From Actinocrinis sp035605935 (GTDB lineage Bacteria; Actinomycetota; Actinomycetes; Streptomycetales; Catenulisporaceae): a stretch of 64,000 nucleotides of DNA. Shown one piece after another: positions 1 through 8,513 of this stretch (its first letter is position 1; each line of letters begins with the position of its first letter). The notes under the pieces were generated by a model. The model ran no database searches. It saw only the letters and a list, made by a program, of their open reading frames with translations, and was not told where the DNA came from. The stretch is from NCBI RefSeq assembly GCF_035605935.1, contig NZ_DATNGK010000203.1, positions 1 to 64,000 on the forward strand, written 5' to 3'. The position numbers were made by a program, and so were the translations under genes.

Positions 1-405
1 CAGCCCGTACATGCCTTGCGGATTGTTCGGATCACCATGTGCGTGGGCAGCGATGTCCGCCGCGACCGAAGTGCCGTGGTATTCGTTCGACCTGTCGTTA
101 GTGTCCGAAGTCGGATTGCTTGGGCTTGAGAAATTGAGTCCAGATAACAGCGAACCCTGAAGGTCCGGCTGCGTCGGGTCGACACCAGAGTCGACGACCG
201 CAACAGTCACACCATTGCCACGCGCTTGGAACTGGCTCCGGATTTGCGTGACTTGGAACTGGCTCAGCGCCCATTCCTTGTCATACACGGGGTTCGTGGT
301 CGCGTACGCTGGAACGGCGCTCAACCCGATGAGGCCTAGCGCACTGGCCGCCGCGAGCGCCGCAACCGTCCTACGACGCAAGCTGCGGCGCCTGTCCCGT
401 ACCAT
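1..405 (-). CDS. mycP: mycosin-like subtilisin protease (MycP), N-terminal part
   Basis: This is the N-terminal 135 residues of a secreted S8 (subtilisin) serine protease; the rest lies beyond the left edge. A twin-Arg-rich N-terminus and hydrophobic stretch form a signal peptide with likely cleavage after AYA (about residue 35). The catalytic Asp is D72 in VDSGVDP and the catalytic His is H110 in YHGTSVA; the Ser motif is outside the window. In this family, mycosins are membrane-anchored proteases that stabilise and process type VII (ESX) secretion substrates at the cell surface. The ATG at 405 has GGGGAG a few bases upstream. The gene lies 95 nt downstream of a WXG/PPE-like gene on the same strand, as expected in an ESX locus. 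Subfamily assignment rests on context plus the DSGVDPTQPDL pattern. Confidence 0.85.
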   Translation of the reverse strand, partial: MVRDRRRSLRRRTVAALAAASALGLIGLSAVPAYATTNPVYDKEWALSQFQVTQIRSQFQARGNGVTVAVVDSGVDPTQPDLQGSLLSGLNFSSPSNPTSDTNDRSNEYHGTSVAADIAAHAHGDPNNPQGMYGL

Positions 406-500
406 GCACAACTCCCCACGTTCGCCCAACTCAGAGCCGCTATGTACCCGTGACAGGCTACAGACAGCCGCCGGTCAATGACACCTTGGGACAGCGACCG

Positions 501-1922
501 CTACTCGATGACGCCGCCGGGAGGCGCGGCCTGCTTATCGCCATACCAATAATCCGTGTCCTGACGCAGGAAACCGGCCCGGTTTCCGCGCTCGTCACCC
601 TTTCCGCCAGCACCTCGAGCCCCAGCGCCGCCGCCCATCATTCCCTGCTGGCCTTGCGCTCCTGCGCCTCCAGCGCCAGCTGCGCCCTCACCTGCGGCTC
701 CAGCAGCTCCCGTGCCATATCGACCGCCGGCACCAGCCGCTCCGGCTCCACCTTCGCCGCTACCGATACCAGCGCTCTCACCTGCGCCGAGTGTCGTGCC
801 GCCTTTCTTGGCAGAGCCGTATCCTCCAGCGCCGTATCCACCAGCAGCACCGCCACCGCCACCGAATCCTTCTTCAGCGCCGCCGCCGAATCCGCCTGCC
901 GCACCACCACCGCCGAGACCCGCAAGGCCGGCAGCACCCAATCCAGCGCCGCCGATGCCCCCGCCCGCGCCACCGCCAGCACCACCACCGACGCCGCCGA
1001 ATTCGCCAGGGACTCCGCTCGCACCGCCGGCTCCTACGCCGCCGGGACTGTACGGGTTACCGCCGCCGTAGTCGCCGCCGGTACCTCCAGCACCGCCAAG
1101 GCCCTGCGTCACTGTCGCGCCTCCAGGATCTGTGTAGGCGGGAACCTTCACGCCCGAGCCACTGCCTCCGCCTGCGGCGCTGCCTCCGCCACCGTAGCCG
1201 CCTCCATATCCACCACCCGAGCCAGCTCCGCCGCCACCCCCATAACCACCGCCGCCGTAGCCGCCGCCGGTGCCTCCCCCGCCACCGCCGCCGGTACCGC
1301 CTATCGGATAGACCGGGACCGGCATGACTGGGGGATTACCACCGTTACTGGTGCCGTTTCCGTTTCCGTTTCCGTTCGTCGGATCGTCGTGATAGCTAGT
1401 CGAGGTTGGCAATTGCTGCTGTGCGGAGGTGTACGCGCTCGCGAGCTGCGTCATCGTGCTGATGGCCTGCTGGTGCTTCTGCGCGATGTCGTGTTTCGCG
1501 ATCTCCGAGGCGATGTTCGCCTCACCGCCGGTCAGCAGGCCCGCGGCCAGGCCGGTGCCCCAGCTCGAGTCGATGTTCGCCGCCTGCTGTTCCAGCCACG
1601 TCGGCGGGCTCGGCATGTTGCCGCGAGCCCAGCTCAGCGCGCTCGCCGTGTTCGTGACCGCGACGCTCGTGTTCGCCGCGTTGTCCGCGTGCGTCTGCAT
1701 CTTGTTCGCGACCGTCTGCGACTGCTGGAAATACGCGTCGGCCGCCGCTCCCTGCCACTGCGACTGAATGGCCGTCAGGTTCGTCTGAAGCTGCTGCGTG
1801 GCATCCTGCAGCTGCGTCGAATGCGTCTGCCACGCCAGCGCAGTGTCGTGCATCGCGTTCGGATCGCCCGACTGCACGTAGTTGTACAGCGTCTGGTGGT
1901 CCGCGCTGTTGTAGTCGTTCAT
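501..1922 (-). CDS. WXG100/PPE-like type VII secretion protein with long Gly-rich tail
   Basis: The 473-residue protein has an N-terminal helical domain (about residues 1-180) with a Trp-Gln-Gly turn at residues 56-58 flanked by Gln/Thr/Ala-rich helices. This is the WXG hairpin fold of ESX substrates. From about residue 185 to 460 it becomes a low-complexity Gly/Ala/Tyr/Pro/Ser tail, similar in composition to PE/PPE or EspB-like proteins. The likely role is a secreted substrate or structural component of the type VII system. The start at 1922 follows a very strong GAGGGGGGAG ribosome site. It lies 16 nt downstream of a second WXG-like gene and upstream of the mycosin gene, so all three are probably one transcript. 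The Gly-rich tail has no predictable function. Confidence 0.75.
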   Translation of the reverse strand: MNDYNSADHQTLYNYVQSGDPNAMHDTALAWQTHSTQLQDATQQLQTNLTAIQSQWQGAAADAYFQQSQTVANKMQTHADNAANTSVAVTNTASALSWARGNMPSPPTWLEQQAANIDSSWGTGLAAGLLTGGEANIASEIAKHDIAQKHQQAISTMTQLASAYTSAQQQLPTSTSYHDDPTNGNGNGNGTSNGGNPPVMPVPVYPIGGTGGGGGGGTGGGYGGGGYGGGGGAGSGGGYGGGYGGGGSAAGGGSGSGVKVPAYTDPGGATVTQGLGGAGGTGGDYGGGNPYSPGGVGAGGASGVPGEFGGVGGGAGGGAGGGIGGAGLGAAGLAGLGGGGAAGGFGGGAEEGFGGGGGAAGGYGAGGYGSAKKGGTTLGAGESAGIGSGEGGAGAAGAGGRYGTGAAGAAGEGAAGAGGAGAQGQQGMMGGGAGARGAGGKGDERGNRAGFLRQDTDYWYGDKQAAPPGGVIE

Positions 1923-1938
1923 GTCCGCTCCCCCCTCG

Positions 1939-2541
1939 CTACGCTGCGCCGGCCGACGTGTTCGAGCCCGTAGGCGTCGGAGTCGGAGTCGGGGTGGGCG
2001 TAGCTGTCGGTGCAGGCGTGGTCGTAGGTGTTGGCGTAGGTGTCGGTGTCGTCGTACCCGAATTCGTACCCGAATTTGTATTCGTAGTAGTAGTCGTACC
2101 AGTGCCGTTGTTCGGCATCGCGTACGTGCTCGTACCGCTGCTCTGCGGGTAATACGTCGTACTAGTGCTGCCGGTCGTCGAGGCCGGTGACGTCGGGGTG
2201 TCGCCGTACTGCTGCAGGATCGAGTTGAACTTGTTCGTGATGTCCTGCTCGGTCTGCTTGTACTTGTTCGCGCTCGTGCCGACCACGTTGATCATCGTGT
2301 TGACCAACTGGGTGACCTCGTTGAAGGAGTTGATGAGGTCTTGCTTGGTCTGCTCATATGCCGTAGAGAACGCTTGCGCCTCGGGGAAGTCACCGAAGCT
2401 GTTCGTGCCGTCGTTCATGCTCATGACGCTGTTGTCCTGCTCCAGGCTCTGCAGGATCGAGGTCAGTTTCTGCTGGAAGGTCTCCAGCGACTCGATCTGC
2501 ACCGCGTACATGGAGCCCCCGCCGCCACTGCCGTCCAGCAT
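1939..2541 (-). CDS. WXG100-like type VII secretion protein with Thr-Pro repeat tail
   Basis: About 200 residues. The first 110 are predicted helical with a FGDFPEAQAF segment between two helices, a pattern seen in actinobacterial type VII secretion targets, though no literal W-x-G is present. The remaining residues are Thr/Pro/Ser/Asn-rich and end in a near-perfect Thr-Pro dipeptide run (encoded around 1960-2060), a low-complexity linker-like tail. It is the first gene of the ESX cluster seen here and pairs with the Gly-rich gene 16 nt downstream, so the two may form an EsxA/EsxB-like heterodimer (inference). Start choice is uncertain. ATG 2541 is used, with GGGGTGA upstream; ATG 2511, preceded by GGCGGGGG, is equally possible. 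Confidence 0.65.
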   Translation of the reverse strand: MLDGSGGGGSMYAVQIESLETFQQKLTSILQSLEQDNSVMSMNDGTNSFGDFPEAQAFSTAYEQTKQDLINSFNEVTQLVNTMINVVGTSANKYKQTEQDITNKFNSILQQYGDTPTSPASTTGSTSTTYYPQSSGTSTYAMPNNGTGTTTTTNTNSGTNSGTTTPTPTPTPTTTPAPTATPTPTPTPTPTGSNTSAGAA

Positions 2542-2676
2542 GGCCGTGTCACCCCGCTTTCCCGTTCGTTCGCCATCCGCGCGCTCGCCCTGCGCCGGCC
2601 CGCGCCCGCGCTCCATCTCGCCGATCGGCGTGCCGAAAGGCCTCGCGCGCGCGAGGGTTTCTCAGGGCACTCTAGC

Positions 2677-2713
2677 GAAAAACGGCGCCGCGCAGGAGGC
2701 TGCGCGGCGCCGT
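2677..2713 (-). terminator. Rho-independent terminator of fabG-inhA
   Basis: A perfect 13-bp inverted repeat (arms 2682-2694 and 2701-2713, outer sequence ACGGCGCCGCGCA) has a 6-nt loop. On the minus strand it is followed directly by TTTTT. It lies 31 nt downstream of the inhA stop codon. This is a textbook intrinsic terminator, unusual in its clear T-tract for such a GC-rich genome. Confidence 0.88.
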
Positions 2714-2743
2714 GAGGACGTCTTTCGTACGTCTTCGCCAGGG

Positions 2744-3511
2744 TCAGACACCCATGGCGTGCACGCCGCCGTCGACGTGGATGACCTCGCCGGTGGTCTT
2801 CGGGAACCAGTCCGACAACAGGCCGATCACACCGCGCGCGGCCGGCTCCGGGTCGTTCATGTCCCAGCCAATCGGGGCCCGCTCGTCCCAGACCCCTTCG
2901 AACAGCTCGAAGCCGGGGATGGATTTTGCCGCCATGGTCTTGACCGGACCAGCCGAGATCAGGTTGCTGCGGATGCCCTTTGGGCCGAGGTCGCGGGCCA
3001 GGTAGCGGCTGGTCGACTCCAGCGCGGCCTTCGCGACGCCCATCCAGTCGTAGCCGGGCCAGGCGACCTGCGCGTCGAAGTCCATGCCGACGATCGAGCC
3101 GCCGTTCTCGCCGAACAGCGGGGCGACCGCCATGGCGAGGGACTTGTACGAGAACGCCGACACGTTGACCGCGGTGGCGACCGACTCCCATGGGGTGTTG
3201 AGGAAGTTACCGCCGAGCGCGTCAATCGGACCGAAGGCGATGGAGTGCACGACGCCGTCGAGCCCGTCGACGTGCTCGCGGACGTTGTCGGGCAGGGCGG
3301 CCAGATGCTCGGCGTTGGTGACGTCGAGCTCGATGACCGGCGCCGGCTTGGGCAGTCGTGAGGCGATCCGGTTGACCAGCGAGAGCCGGCCGTAGCCGGT
3401 GAGCACGACGTCGGCGCCTTCCTCCTGCGCCAGGCGGGCGACGCTGAACGCGATCGAGGCATCGGTGATGATGCCGGTGACGAGGACGCGCTTGCCGTCC
3501 AGGATTCCCAT
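2744..3511 (-). CDS. fabI: NADH-dependent enoyl-ACP reductase, InhA/FabI type
   Basis: A 255-residue SDR-fold enzyme that reduces trans-2-enoyl-ACP in the last step of each FAS-II elongation cycle. The N-terminal cofactor motif VTGIITDASIAF, the GMDFDAQ segment, the Tyr-x6-Lys catalytic pair in YDWMGVAK and the SAGPVKT and HVDGG segments closely match mycobacterial InhA rather than E. coli FabI. The ATG at 3511 is chosen because MGILDGKRVLVTG aligns with the InhA N-terminus; upstream in-frame codons would run into fabG. The gap to fabG is 4 nt, so the two are translationally coupled. A terminator follows. Confidence 0.93.
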   Translation of the reverse strand: MGILDGKRVLVTGIITDASIAFSVARLAQEEGADVVLTGYGRLSLVNRIASRLPKPAPVIELDVTNAEHLAALPDNVREHVDGLDGVVHSIAFGPIDALGGNFLNTPWESVATAVNVSAFSYKSLAMAVAPLFGENGGSIVGMDFDAQVAWPGYDWMGVAKAALESTSRYLARDLGPKGIRSNLISAGPVKTMAAKSIPGFELFEGVWDERAPIGWDMNDPEPAARGVIGLLSDWFPKTTGEVIHVDGGVHAMGV

Positions 3512-3515
3512 CGGG

Positions 3516-4256
3516 TCAGTGCCCCATTCCCAGTCCGCCATCCACGGGGATGACGGCTCCATTGATGTACCCCGCGTCGGGCGAGGCCAAGAATTTCACG
3601 ACCCCGGCGATCTCGTCCACGCTGGCGTAACGGCCCAGCGGCACCTGCGAGACGATCTCTGCCCTGCGCTCGTCGGTGAGCACGGCGGTCATCTCGGTGT
3701 CGACGAATCCCGGGGCGACCACGTTGGCGGTGATCGAACGCGAGCCCAGTTCCCGGGCCAGCGAGCGGGCCATGCCGACCAGTCCGGCCTTGGACGCGGC
3801 GTAGTTCACCTGTCCGGCTGAGCCGGACAGGCCTACGACCGAGGAGATGAAGATGATCCGGCCGCGGCGCAGCCGCAGCATGCCCTTGGCGGCGAGCTTG
3901 GCGACGCGGAAGGAGCCCTTGAGGTTGGTGTCGACGACGGCGTCGAAGTCCTCCTCGCTCATCCGCAGTACCAGGGTGTCGCGGGTGATTCCGGCGTTGG
4001 CGACCAGGATCTCCACCGGGCCGTGCGCCGCCGCGACCTCTTGGAACGCCCGCTCGACGTCCTCGGGCACCGTGATGTCGCACCGTACGGCGAGGAACGA
4101 GCCCTCGCCCTTGACCGGCACGATCGGCGGTTCGCCAGACCGGTAGGTCACGGCGACCTTGTCGCCTTGCTCGGCGAAGGCCCGGGCGATGGCCAGTCCG
4201 ATCCCACGGTTGCCGCCGGTGACAAGCACCGACCTGGCCGCGCTGCTTTCCGCCAC
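3516..4256 (-). CDS. fabG: 3-oxoacyl-ACP reductase, FabG/MabA type
   Basis: A 246-residue classical SDR that reduces beta-ketoacyl-ACP with NADPH in FAS-II. It shows the TGGNRGIG cofactor loop, the NAG motif at ANAGITRD, the catalytic Ser in ISSVVG, and Tyr-x3-Lys in YAASK. The N-terminal VLVTGGNRGIGLAIA and APGFVDTEMT segments are MabA-like. The GTG start at 4256 has AGGGAAGG about 9 nt upstream. It is the first gene of a two-gene fabG-inhA operon, as in mycobacteria, and diverges from tldD. Confidence 0.93.
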   Translation of the reverse strand: MAESSAARSVLVTGGNRGIGLAIARAFAEQGDKVAVTYRSGEPPIVPVKGEGSFLAVRCDITVPEDVERAFQEVAAAHGPVEILVANAGITRDTLVLRMSEEDFDAVVDTNLKGSFRVAKLAAKGMLRLRRGRIIFISSVVGLSGSAGQVNYAASKAGLVGMARSLARELGSRSITANVVAPGFVDTEMTAVLTDERRAEIVSQVPLGRYASVDEIAGVVKFLASPDAGYINGAVIPVDGGLGMGH

Positions 4257-4443
4257 GCGTGCGTCCTTCCCTCGTCGCGATTCGCTGGTAGGTCCCCCTC
4301 GGGAACGCTATCGCTCTTGAACTTGAGCGCCCCTTGCGGGGGACTACAAAAGCGCCAGGACAGGGTCGTGGAGTTCAGCTAGGTTCGGTGACAGGTGTCG
4401 CGGAGTGGACGCGCGGCGCGGTGTGAGCCACGGGAGGGCAGTT

Positions 4444-6033
4444 GTGAGTCAGGAGCAGCACGGCGACGGGAGTTCCGGCGGTGCTCAGAGTGCGGAGGGC
4501 GGCGACGGCGAGCGGATCGATCCCGCGTTCCTGGCGCTGCCGCTGCGGGAAATGGCGCAAGCGGCGCTGATCCGGGCGCGGGAGCTGGGCGCGGAGCACG
4601 CGGATTTCCGCTCCGAACGCATTCGCGAGCAGATGATCCGACTGCGCGATGGTCAGCTGGACGGGGTGAATGACAACGCCGAGGCGGGGATCTCGGTGCG
4701 GGTCGTGCACGAGGGCACCTGGGGTTTCGCGGCCGGCGTCGTGCAGACCGCGCAGGCCGCGGCGCGATTGGCGGAGCAGGCGGTGCAGGTGGCTCGGGTT
4801 TCGCGGCCGGTCAACGTCGAGCCGGTGGTGCTCGCGGCGGAACCGTCCTACGGCGAGCGGTTCTGGGTGTCGGCGTATGAGATCGACCCCTTCGACGTGC
4901 CGGACGCGGAGAAGATCGCGCTGCTGACGCAGTGGTCGCGCCGTCTGCTCGACGCCGAGGGCGTGGATCACGTGGACGCCTCGCTGCACGCGGTGCGGGA
5001 GAACAAGTTCTACGCCGACACCAACGGCACGGTCACCATCCAGCAGCGGGTGCGGGTGCATCCGGTGCTCGAGGCGGTGGCGATCGACGTCGAGGGCAAG
5101 TACGGCACGCCCGGGGCGTTCGAGTCGATGCGCACGCTGGCCCCGCCGGCGGGACGCGGCTGGGAGTACCTGACCGGTACCGGTTGGGACTGGGACGCGG
5201 AGCTGGCCGAGCTGCCCGCTTTGCTGGCGGAGAAGCTGGCCGCGCCGTCGATCGAGGCGGGCGTCTACGACCTGGTGATCGCTCCCTCGAACCTGTGGCT
5301 GACGATCCATGAGTCGATCGGGCACGCGACGGAGCTGGACCGCGCGCTCGGCTACGAGGCGGCGTACGCGGGGACGTCGTTCGCGACGCTCGATCAGTTG
5401 GGGACGTTGAAGTACGGGTCCGCGGTGATGAACGTCACTGGCGACCGCGTGGTGGAGCACGGCTTGGCGACGATCGGCTTCGACGACGAGGGCGTGCAGA
5501 CGCAGCGCTGGGACATCGTCAAGGACGGGATTCTGGCGGGCTATCAGCTCGACCGCAGGATCGCGCAGCTCAAGGGCCTGCACGGGTCGCGCTCGAACGG
5601 CTGCGCGTTCGCGGATTCGCCGGGTCACGTGCCGATCCAGCGGATGGCGAACGTGTCGCTGCAACCGGCTGCCGACGGTCCGTCGACCGAGGAGCTGATC
5701 GGGCGGGTCAAGCGCGGGCTGTTCATCGCCGGGGACAAGTCCTGGTCGATCGACATGCAGCGCTACAACTTCCAGTTCACCGGGCAGCGCGCGTACCTGA
5801 TCGTGGACGGCAAGCTGGCCGGGCAGGTGCGCGACTTCGCGTATCAGGCCACGACGACGGACTTCTGGGGCTCGATGGAGGCGGTGGGCGGCCCGCAGAC
5901 CTATGTGCTGGGCGGGGCGTTCAACTGCGGCAAGGGCCAGCCGGGGCAGGCCGCCCCGGTCTCGCACGGCGCGCCTTCGGCGCTGTTCCGGGGCGTGCGG
6001 ATTCTCAACACGGTGCAGGAGGCGGGACGGTGA
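4444..6033 (+). CDS. tldD: TldD-family metalloprotease subunit
   Basis: About 529 residues. TldD supplies the zinc-protease active site of the heterodimeric TldD/TldE protease, which in E. coli degrades unfolded peptides and removes leader peptides (microcin B17, CcdA). The zinc motif HESIGH is at residues 289-294, followed by the conserved TELDRALGYEAAYAGTSF region. The C-terminal half has the NGCAFADSPGHVPIQRM and LGGAFNCGKGQP segments typical of the family. The GTG at 4444 is chosen because GGGAGG lies just upstream; GTG codons at 4405 and 4423 are in frame but less well placed. The stop overlaps the tldE start as GTGA. Confidence 0.92.
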   Translation: MSQEQHGDGSSGGAQSAEGGDGERIDPAFLALPLREMAQAALIRARELGAEHADFRSERIREQMIRLRDGQLDGVNDNAEAGISVRVVHEGTWGFAAGVVQTAQAAARLAEQAVQVARVSRPVNVEPVVLAAEPSYGERFWVSAYEIDPFDVPDAEKIALLTQWSRRLLDAEGVDHVDASLHAVRENKFYADTNGTVTIQQRVRVHPVLEAVAIDVEGKYGTPGAFESMRTLAPPAGRGWEYLTGTGWDWDAELAELPALLAEKLAAPSIEAGVYDLVIAPSNLWLTIHESIGHATELDRALGYEAAYAGTSFATLDQLGTLKYGSAVMNVTGDRVVEHGLATIGFDDEGVQTQRWDIVKDGILAGYQLDRRIAQLKGLHGSRSNGCAFADSPGHVPIQRMANVSLQPAADGPSTEELIGRVKRGLFIAGDKSWSIDMQRYNFQFTGQRAYLIVDGKLAGQVRDFAYQATTTDFWGSMEAVGGPQTYVLGGAFNCGKGQPGQAAPVSHGAPSALFRGVRILNTVQEAGR

Positions 6034-7469
6034 CCGGGAACGGCGCGTCGGCGGGCTTGGCGAAGGCGCAGGAGCTCGCCGAGCGGGCACTGGAGCTTTC
6101 CCGCGCGGACGGCGCGGTGGTGCTGGTGGACGAGTCTTCGACGGCGAACCTGCGCTGGGCGAACAACACGCTGACCACGAACGGGGTCGCCGAGGGCCGC
6201 ACGGTCACGGTGATTTCGACCGTCAACGGCGCGCAGGGCACGTCGGCGGCGGTGCTTTCCCGTTCGGGCGTCGATCGGGACACGCTCGAGGAGCTGGTGC
6301 GGGCCAGCGAGCAGGCCGCGCGGGACGCGGGTCCGGCGGAGGACGCGCAGCCGCTGGTCGGGCCGGAGGCGGGCGCGGACGGTTCGAGTTGGCAGGACGG
6401 CCCGGCCGGCACCTCGATCGACGTGTTCGGCTCGTTCGCTCCGGCGCTCGGGGAGGCGTTCGAGGCGGCGCGGGCGGCCGGGCGGCTGCTGTTCGGGTTC
6501 GCCGAGCATTCGATGACCAGCACCTATCTGGCGACCTCGGCCGGGTTGCGGCTCAAGCACGACCAGCCGACCGGGACGCTGGAGCTGAACGCCAAGTCGC
6601 CCGACTTCGTCCGGTCGGCGTGGGCGGGTGCTTACACGAAAGACTTCACGGACGTGGATGTGGCGGCGCTCGGCGGGGAGCTGGCGCAGCGGCTGGACTG
6701 GCAGAAGCGCCGCGTCGATCTGCCCGCGGGTCGTTACGAGACGCTGCTGCCGCCGTCCGCGGTCGCGGATCTCTACGTCTACATGAGTTACGTGACCTCA
6801 GCGCGGGACGCGGCCGACGGCCGCACCGTGTTCTCGGCGCCGCGCGGCGAGGGCTCGGCGCACGGCACGAAGGTCGGCTCGCGCATCGGCGTCGAGGGGC
6901 TGCGGCTGTGGTCCGATCCGTTCGCCCCGGGCCTTGAAGCCGCGCCGTTCAACATCGCGCGCTATTCCTCCGGCAACCAGTCGGTCTTCGACAACGGACT
7001 GCCGGTCGAGCCGGTCGACTGGGTGCGCGACGGCGTGCTGGCGCGGTTGGTGACGACGCGGCACTCCGCGAGCACGATCGGGCTGCCGCTGGCGCTGCCC
7101 GGGGACAACCTGCTCATGGAGGGCCCTGGCGACGCGGACGCGCCCGGTCTGGAGGAGATGACCAGGTCGACCGAGCGCGGGCTGCTGCTGACCTGCCTCT
7201 GGTACATCCGCGAGGTCGATCCGCAGTCTCTGCTGCTGACCGGGCTGACCCGCGACGGGGTGTACCTGGTGGAGGGCGGCGAGGTGACCGGGGTGGTCAA
7301 CAACTTCCGGTTCAACGAGTCGCCGGTCGACCTGCTGGGCCGGATCGCGCAGATCGGCCGCCGCGAACAGTGCCTGCCGCGCGAGTGGAGCGACTGGTTC
7401 ACCCGCACCGCGATGCCGCCGCTGCGGGTCGGGGACTTCAACATGTCCTCGGTGTCGAAGGCCAGCTGA
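6030..7469 (+). CDS. tldE: TldE/PmbA-family protease subunit
   Basis: The 479-residue partner of TldD. It shares the fold but lacks the HExxxH zinc motif; the equivalent region reads TRHSASTIGLPLALPG. The C-terminal TRDGVYLVEGGEVTGVVNNFRFNESPVDLL segment is diagnostic of the PmbA/TldE family. GTG at 6030 overlaps the tldD stop by 4 nt, so the subunits are made in a coupled manner. The physiological substrate cannot be inferred, since no leader-peptide (RiPP) gene is adjacent. Confidence 0.9.
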   Translation: MTGNGASAGLAKAQELAERALELSRADGAVVLVDESSTANLRWANNTLTTNGVAEGRTVTVISTVNGAQGTSAAVLSRSGVDRDTLEELVRASEQAARDAGPAEDAQPLVGPEAGADGSSWQDGPAGTSIDVFGSFAPALGEAFEAARAAGRLLFGFAEHSMTSTYLATSAGLRLKHDQPTGTLELNAKSPDFVRSAWAGAYTKDFTDVDVAALGGELAQRLDWQKRRVDLPAGRYETLLPPSAVADLYVYMSYVTSARDAADGRTVFSAPRGEGSAHGTKVGSRIGVEGLRLWSDPFAPGLEAAPFNIARYSSGNQSVFDNGLPVEPVDWVRDGVLARLVTTRHSASTIGLPLALPGDNLLMEGPGDADAPGLEEMTRSTERGLLLTCLWYIREVDPQSLLLTGLTRDGVYLVEGGEVTGVVNNFRFNESPVDLLGRIAQIGRREQCLPREWSDWFTRTAMPPLRVGDFNMSSVSKAS

Positions 7470-7579
7470 GCGGCGGCATGGGGCCGGGCCGGCATGGCCC
7501 GGCCCTGCCTGGCGAAAGTCTGCGACCCGGCGGCCACCCGCGCGTAAACGCGCTGGCCGTTCGGTCGTAGGCTGAGAGG

Positions 7580-8152
7580 GTGCCGAACAGCGGGAACCGC
7601 GAGGATCACGAGCACCGTCCGCACGACGAGGACGAGGTGTACGGGATCACGACCGCCGAGACCAGTCGCACGCAGGAGATCACCCGACGGCAGAAGCAAT
7701 ACATCGTGACGATGCTGGTGCGCGCGGTCGCGGTCGTCGTGGTGGTCGCCGTTCCCGGGATCGCCTGGCCGATCAAGATCGGGCTTTGCCTGGCGGCGAC
7801 GATCATCCCGTACGTGGCGGTAGTGCGGGCCAACGGCGGTCCGGCGCAGGAGAAGGGGCCGACGAACCTGGTGCTCGCGCCGCCGCGTGACGAACTGGGC
7901 TCCGCGCAGCGCGGGCTGCCGGGCTCCGGCGAGCAGACCGGCTTCATCAAGGGCGATTTCTTCGTCAAGGATGAGCGGACCCCGGACACGGGAGCCGGCG
8001 GAGGATCGCACGAGGACGGCGCGTCGCAGGCCTCGACGGCGAACGGGTACACCCGCCGCGCACCGCTGTCTGACGGCGCGAAAGCTCAGAACGGCCCCGC
8101 AGATCAGAACCCTGATCAGCCGTCGCCGGCGCAGGGTGGTTCGGCAGGCTGA
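7580..8152 (+). CDS. DUF3099 membrane protein
   Basis: A 190-residue protein. After a charged N-terminus and the motif VYGITTAETSRTQEITRRQKQYI come two adjacent membrane helices (about residues 44-62 and 65-83), then a hydrophilic tail rich in Gly, Asp and Pro. The pattern matches the actinobacterial DUF3099 family, whose function is unknown. The GTG at 7580 has purines directly abutting it rather than a spaced ribosome site; the upstream TAGGCT could be a -10 element for a short-leader or leaderless message. It lies 110 nt downstream of tldE and just upstream of a 6C RNA. Confidence 0.8.
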   Translation: MPNSGNREDHEHRPHDEDEVYGITTAETSRTQEITRRQKQYIVTMLVRAVAVVVVVAVPGIAWPIKIGLCLAATIIPYVAVVRANGGPAQEKGPTNLVLAPPRDELGSAQRGLPGSGEQTGFIKGDFFVKDERTPDTGAGGGSHEDGASQASTANGYTRRAPLSDGAKAQNGPADQNPDQPSPAQGGSAG

Positions 8153-8222
8153 CCGCTGTGGACCGCGGGTGGGCTGGGGCCGGCGGGAACTGTTTCAACT
8201 CCTGGGATTTCGTTAGCAGGGG

Positions 8223-8251
8223 TTCACGAGTTCTGGTGGGCATGCCATACT
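8223..8251 (+). promoter_or_regulatory. Promoter of the first 6C RNA
   Basis: TTCACG (8223-8228) and CATACT (8246-8251) are separated by exactly 17 nt and sit 5-8 nt before the first base of the RNA hairpin, so transcription probably begins near 8256-8258. The match to a housekeeping sigma promoter is partial and the spacing is ideal. The flanking gap (8153-8222) shows nothing else recognisable. Confidence 0.5.
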
Positions 8252-8255
8252 TCTG

Positions 8256-8403
8256 ATGCACGCCCTGCTCCCCCGTCAGGGCTGTGCTGGCGGGGCCGAC
8301 CTTTATGGCGCCCTGCCCCGCATGCTGGGTGGCTCCCCCCGTGGCCGTCCAGGATGCCGCGTCGGCTCGCGTCCCCCCGTGCGCGAGCCGACGCCTCATT
8401 TTG
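8256..8403 (+). ncRNA. 6C RNA (actinobacterial C-loop small RNA), three-hairpin form
   Basis: Three hairpins each carry a C-run followed by GT in the loop. Hairpin 1 (8258-8287) has arms GCAC+GCCCTG / CAGGGC+GTGC and loop CTCCCCCGT. Hairpin 2 (8325-8352) has 9-bp arms with two G-U pairs and loop TCCCCCCGTG. Hairpin 3 (8359-8394) has a perfect 13-bp stem GCGTCGGCTCGCG and the identical loop TCCCCCCGTG, then CTCATTTT, so it doubles as the terminator. A further 7-bp pairing (8290-8296 with 8315-8321) fills the space between hairpins 1 and 2. The 6C family (B11 in mycobacteria) is known for C-rich loops that pair with G-rich ribosome binding sites; it usually has two such hairpins. It is convergent with moaA and shows clear homology to the RNA at 39540-39650. 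Confidence 0.85.
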
Positions 8404-8513
8404 CTGGGCCTTGACCCGCGCGCGAGTGTTTCCGGATGGCGTTTTCGAGGCAATGCCGCCGCGGCGACAGCGTCGCAACGGCAACCCTGCGAAGCAGTGT
8501 CGCGGGTTAGCCC

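Noticed and set aside
450..1973. Long plus-strand open frame opposite the Gly-rich protein
   Set aside because: It is antisense to a well supported gene with a strong ribosome site, and its composition (Ala/Thr/Ser then Arg-rich) is what the complement of Gly-rich GC DNA produces.
4375..6090. Minus-strand open frame opposite tldD
   Set aside because: Arg/His/Leu-rich shadow of a gene with an intact zinc motif; no family features.
8461..8513. Possible GCGACA/TGTCGC hairpin as moaA terminator
   Set aside because: Short stem, long loop, no T-tract; not convincing.
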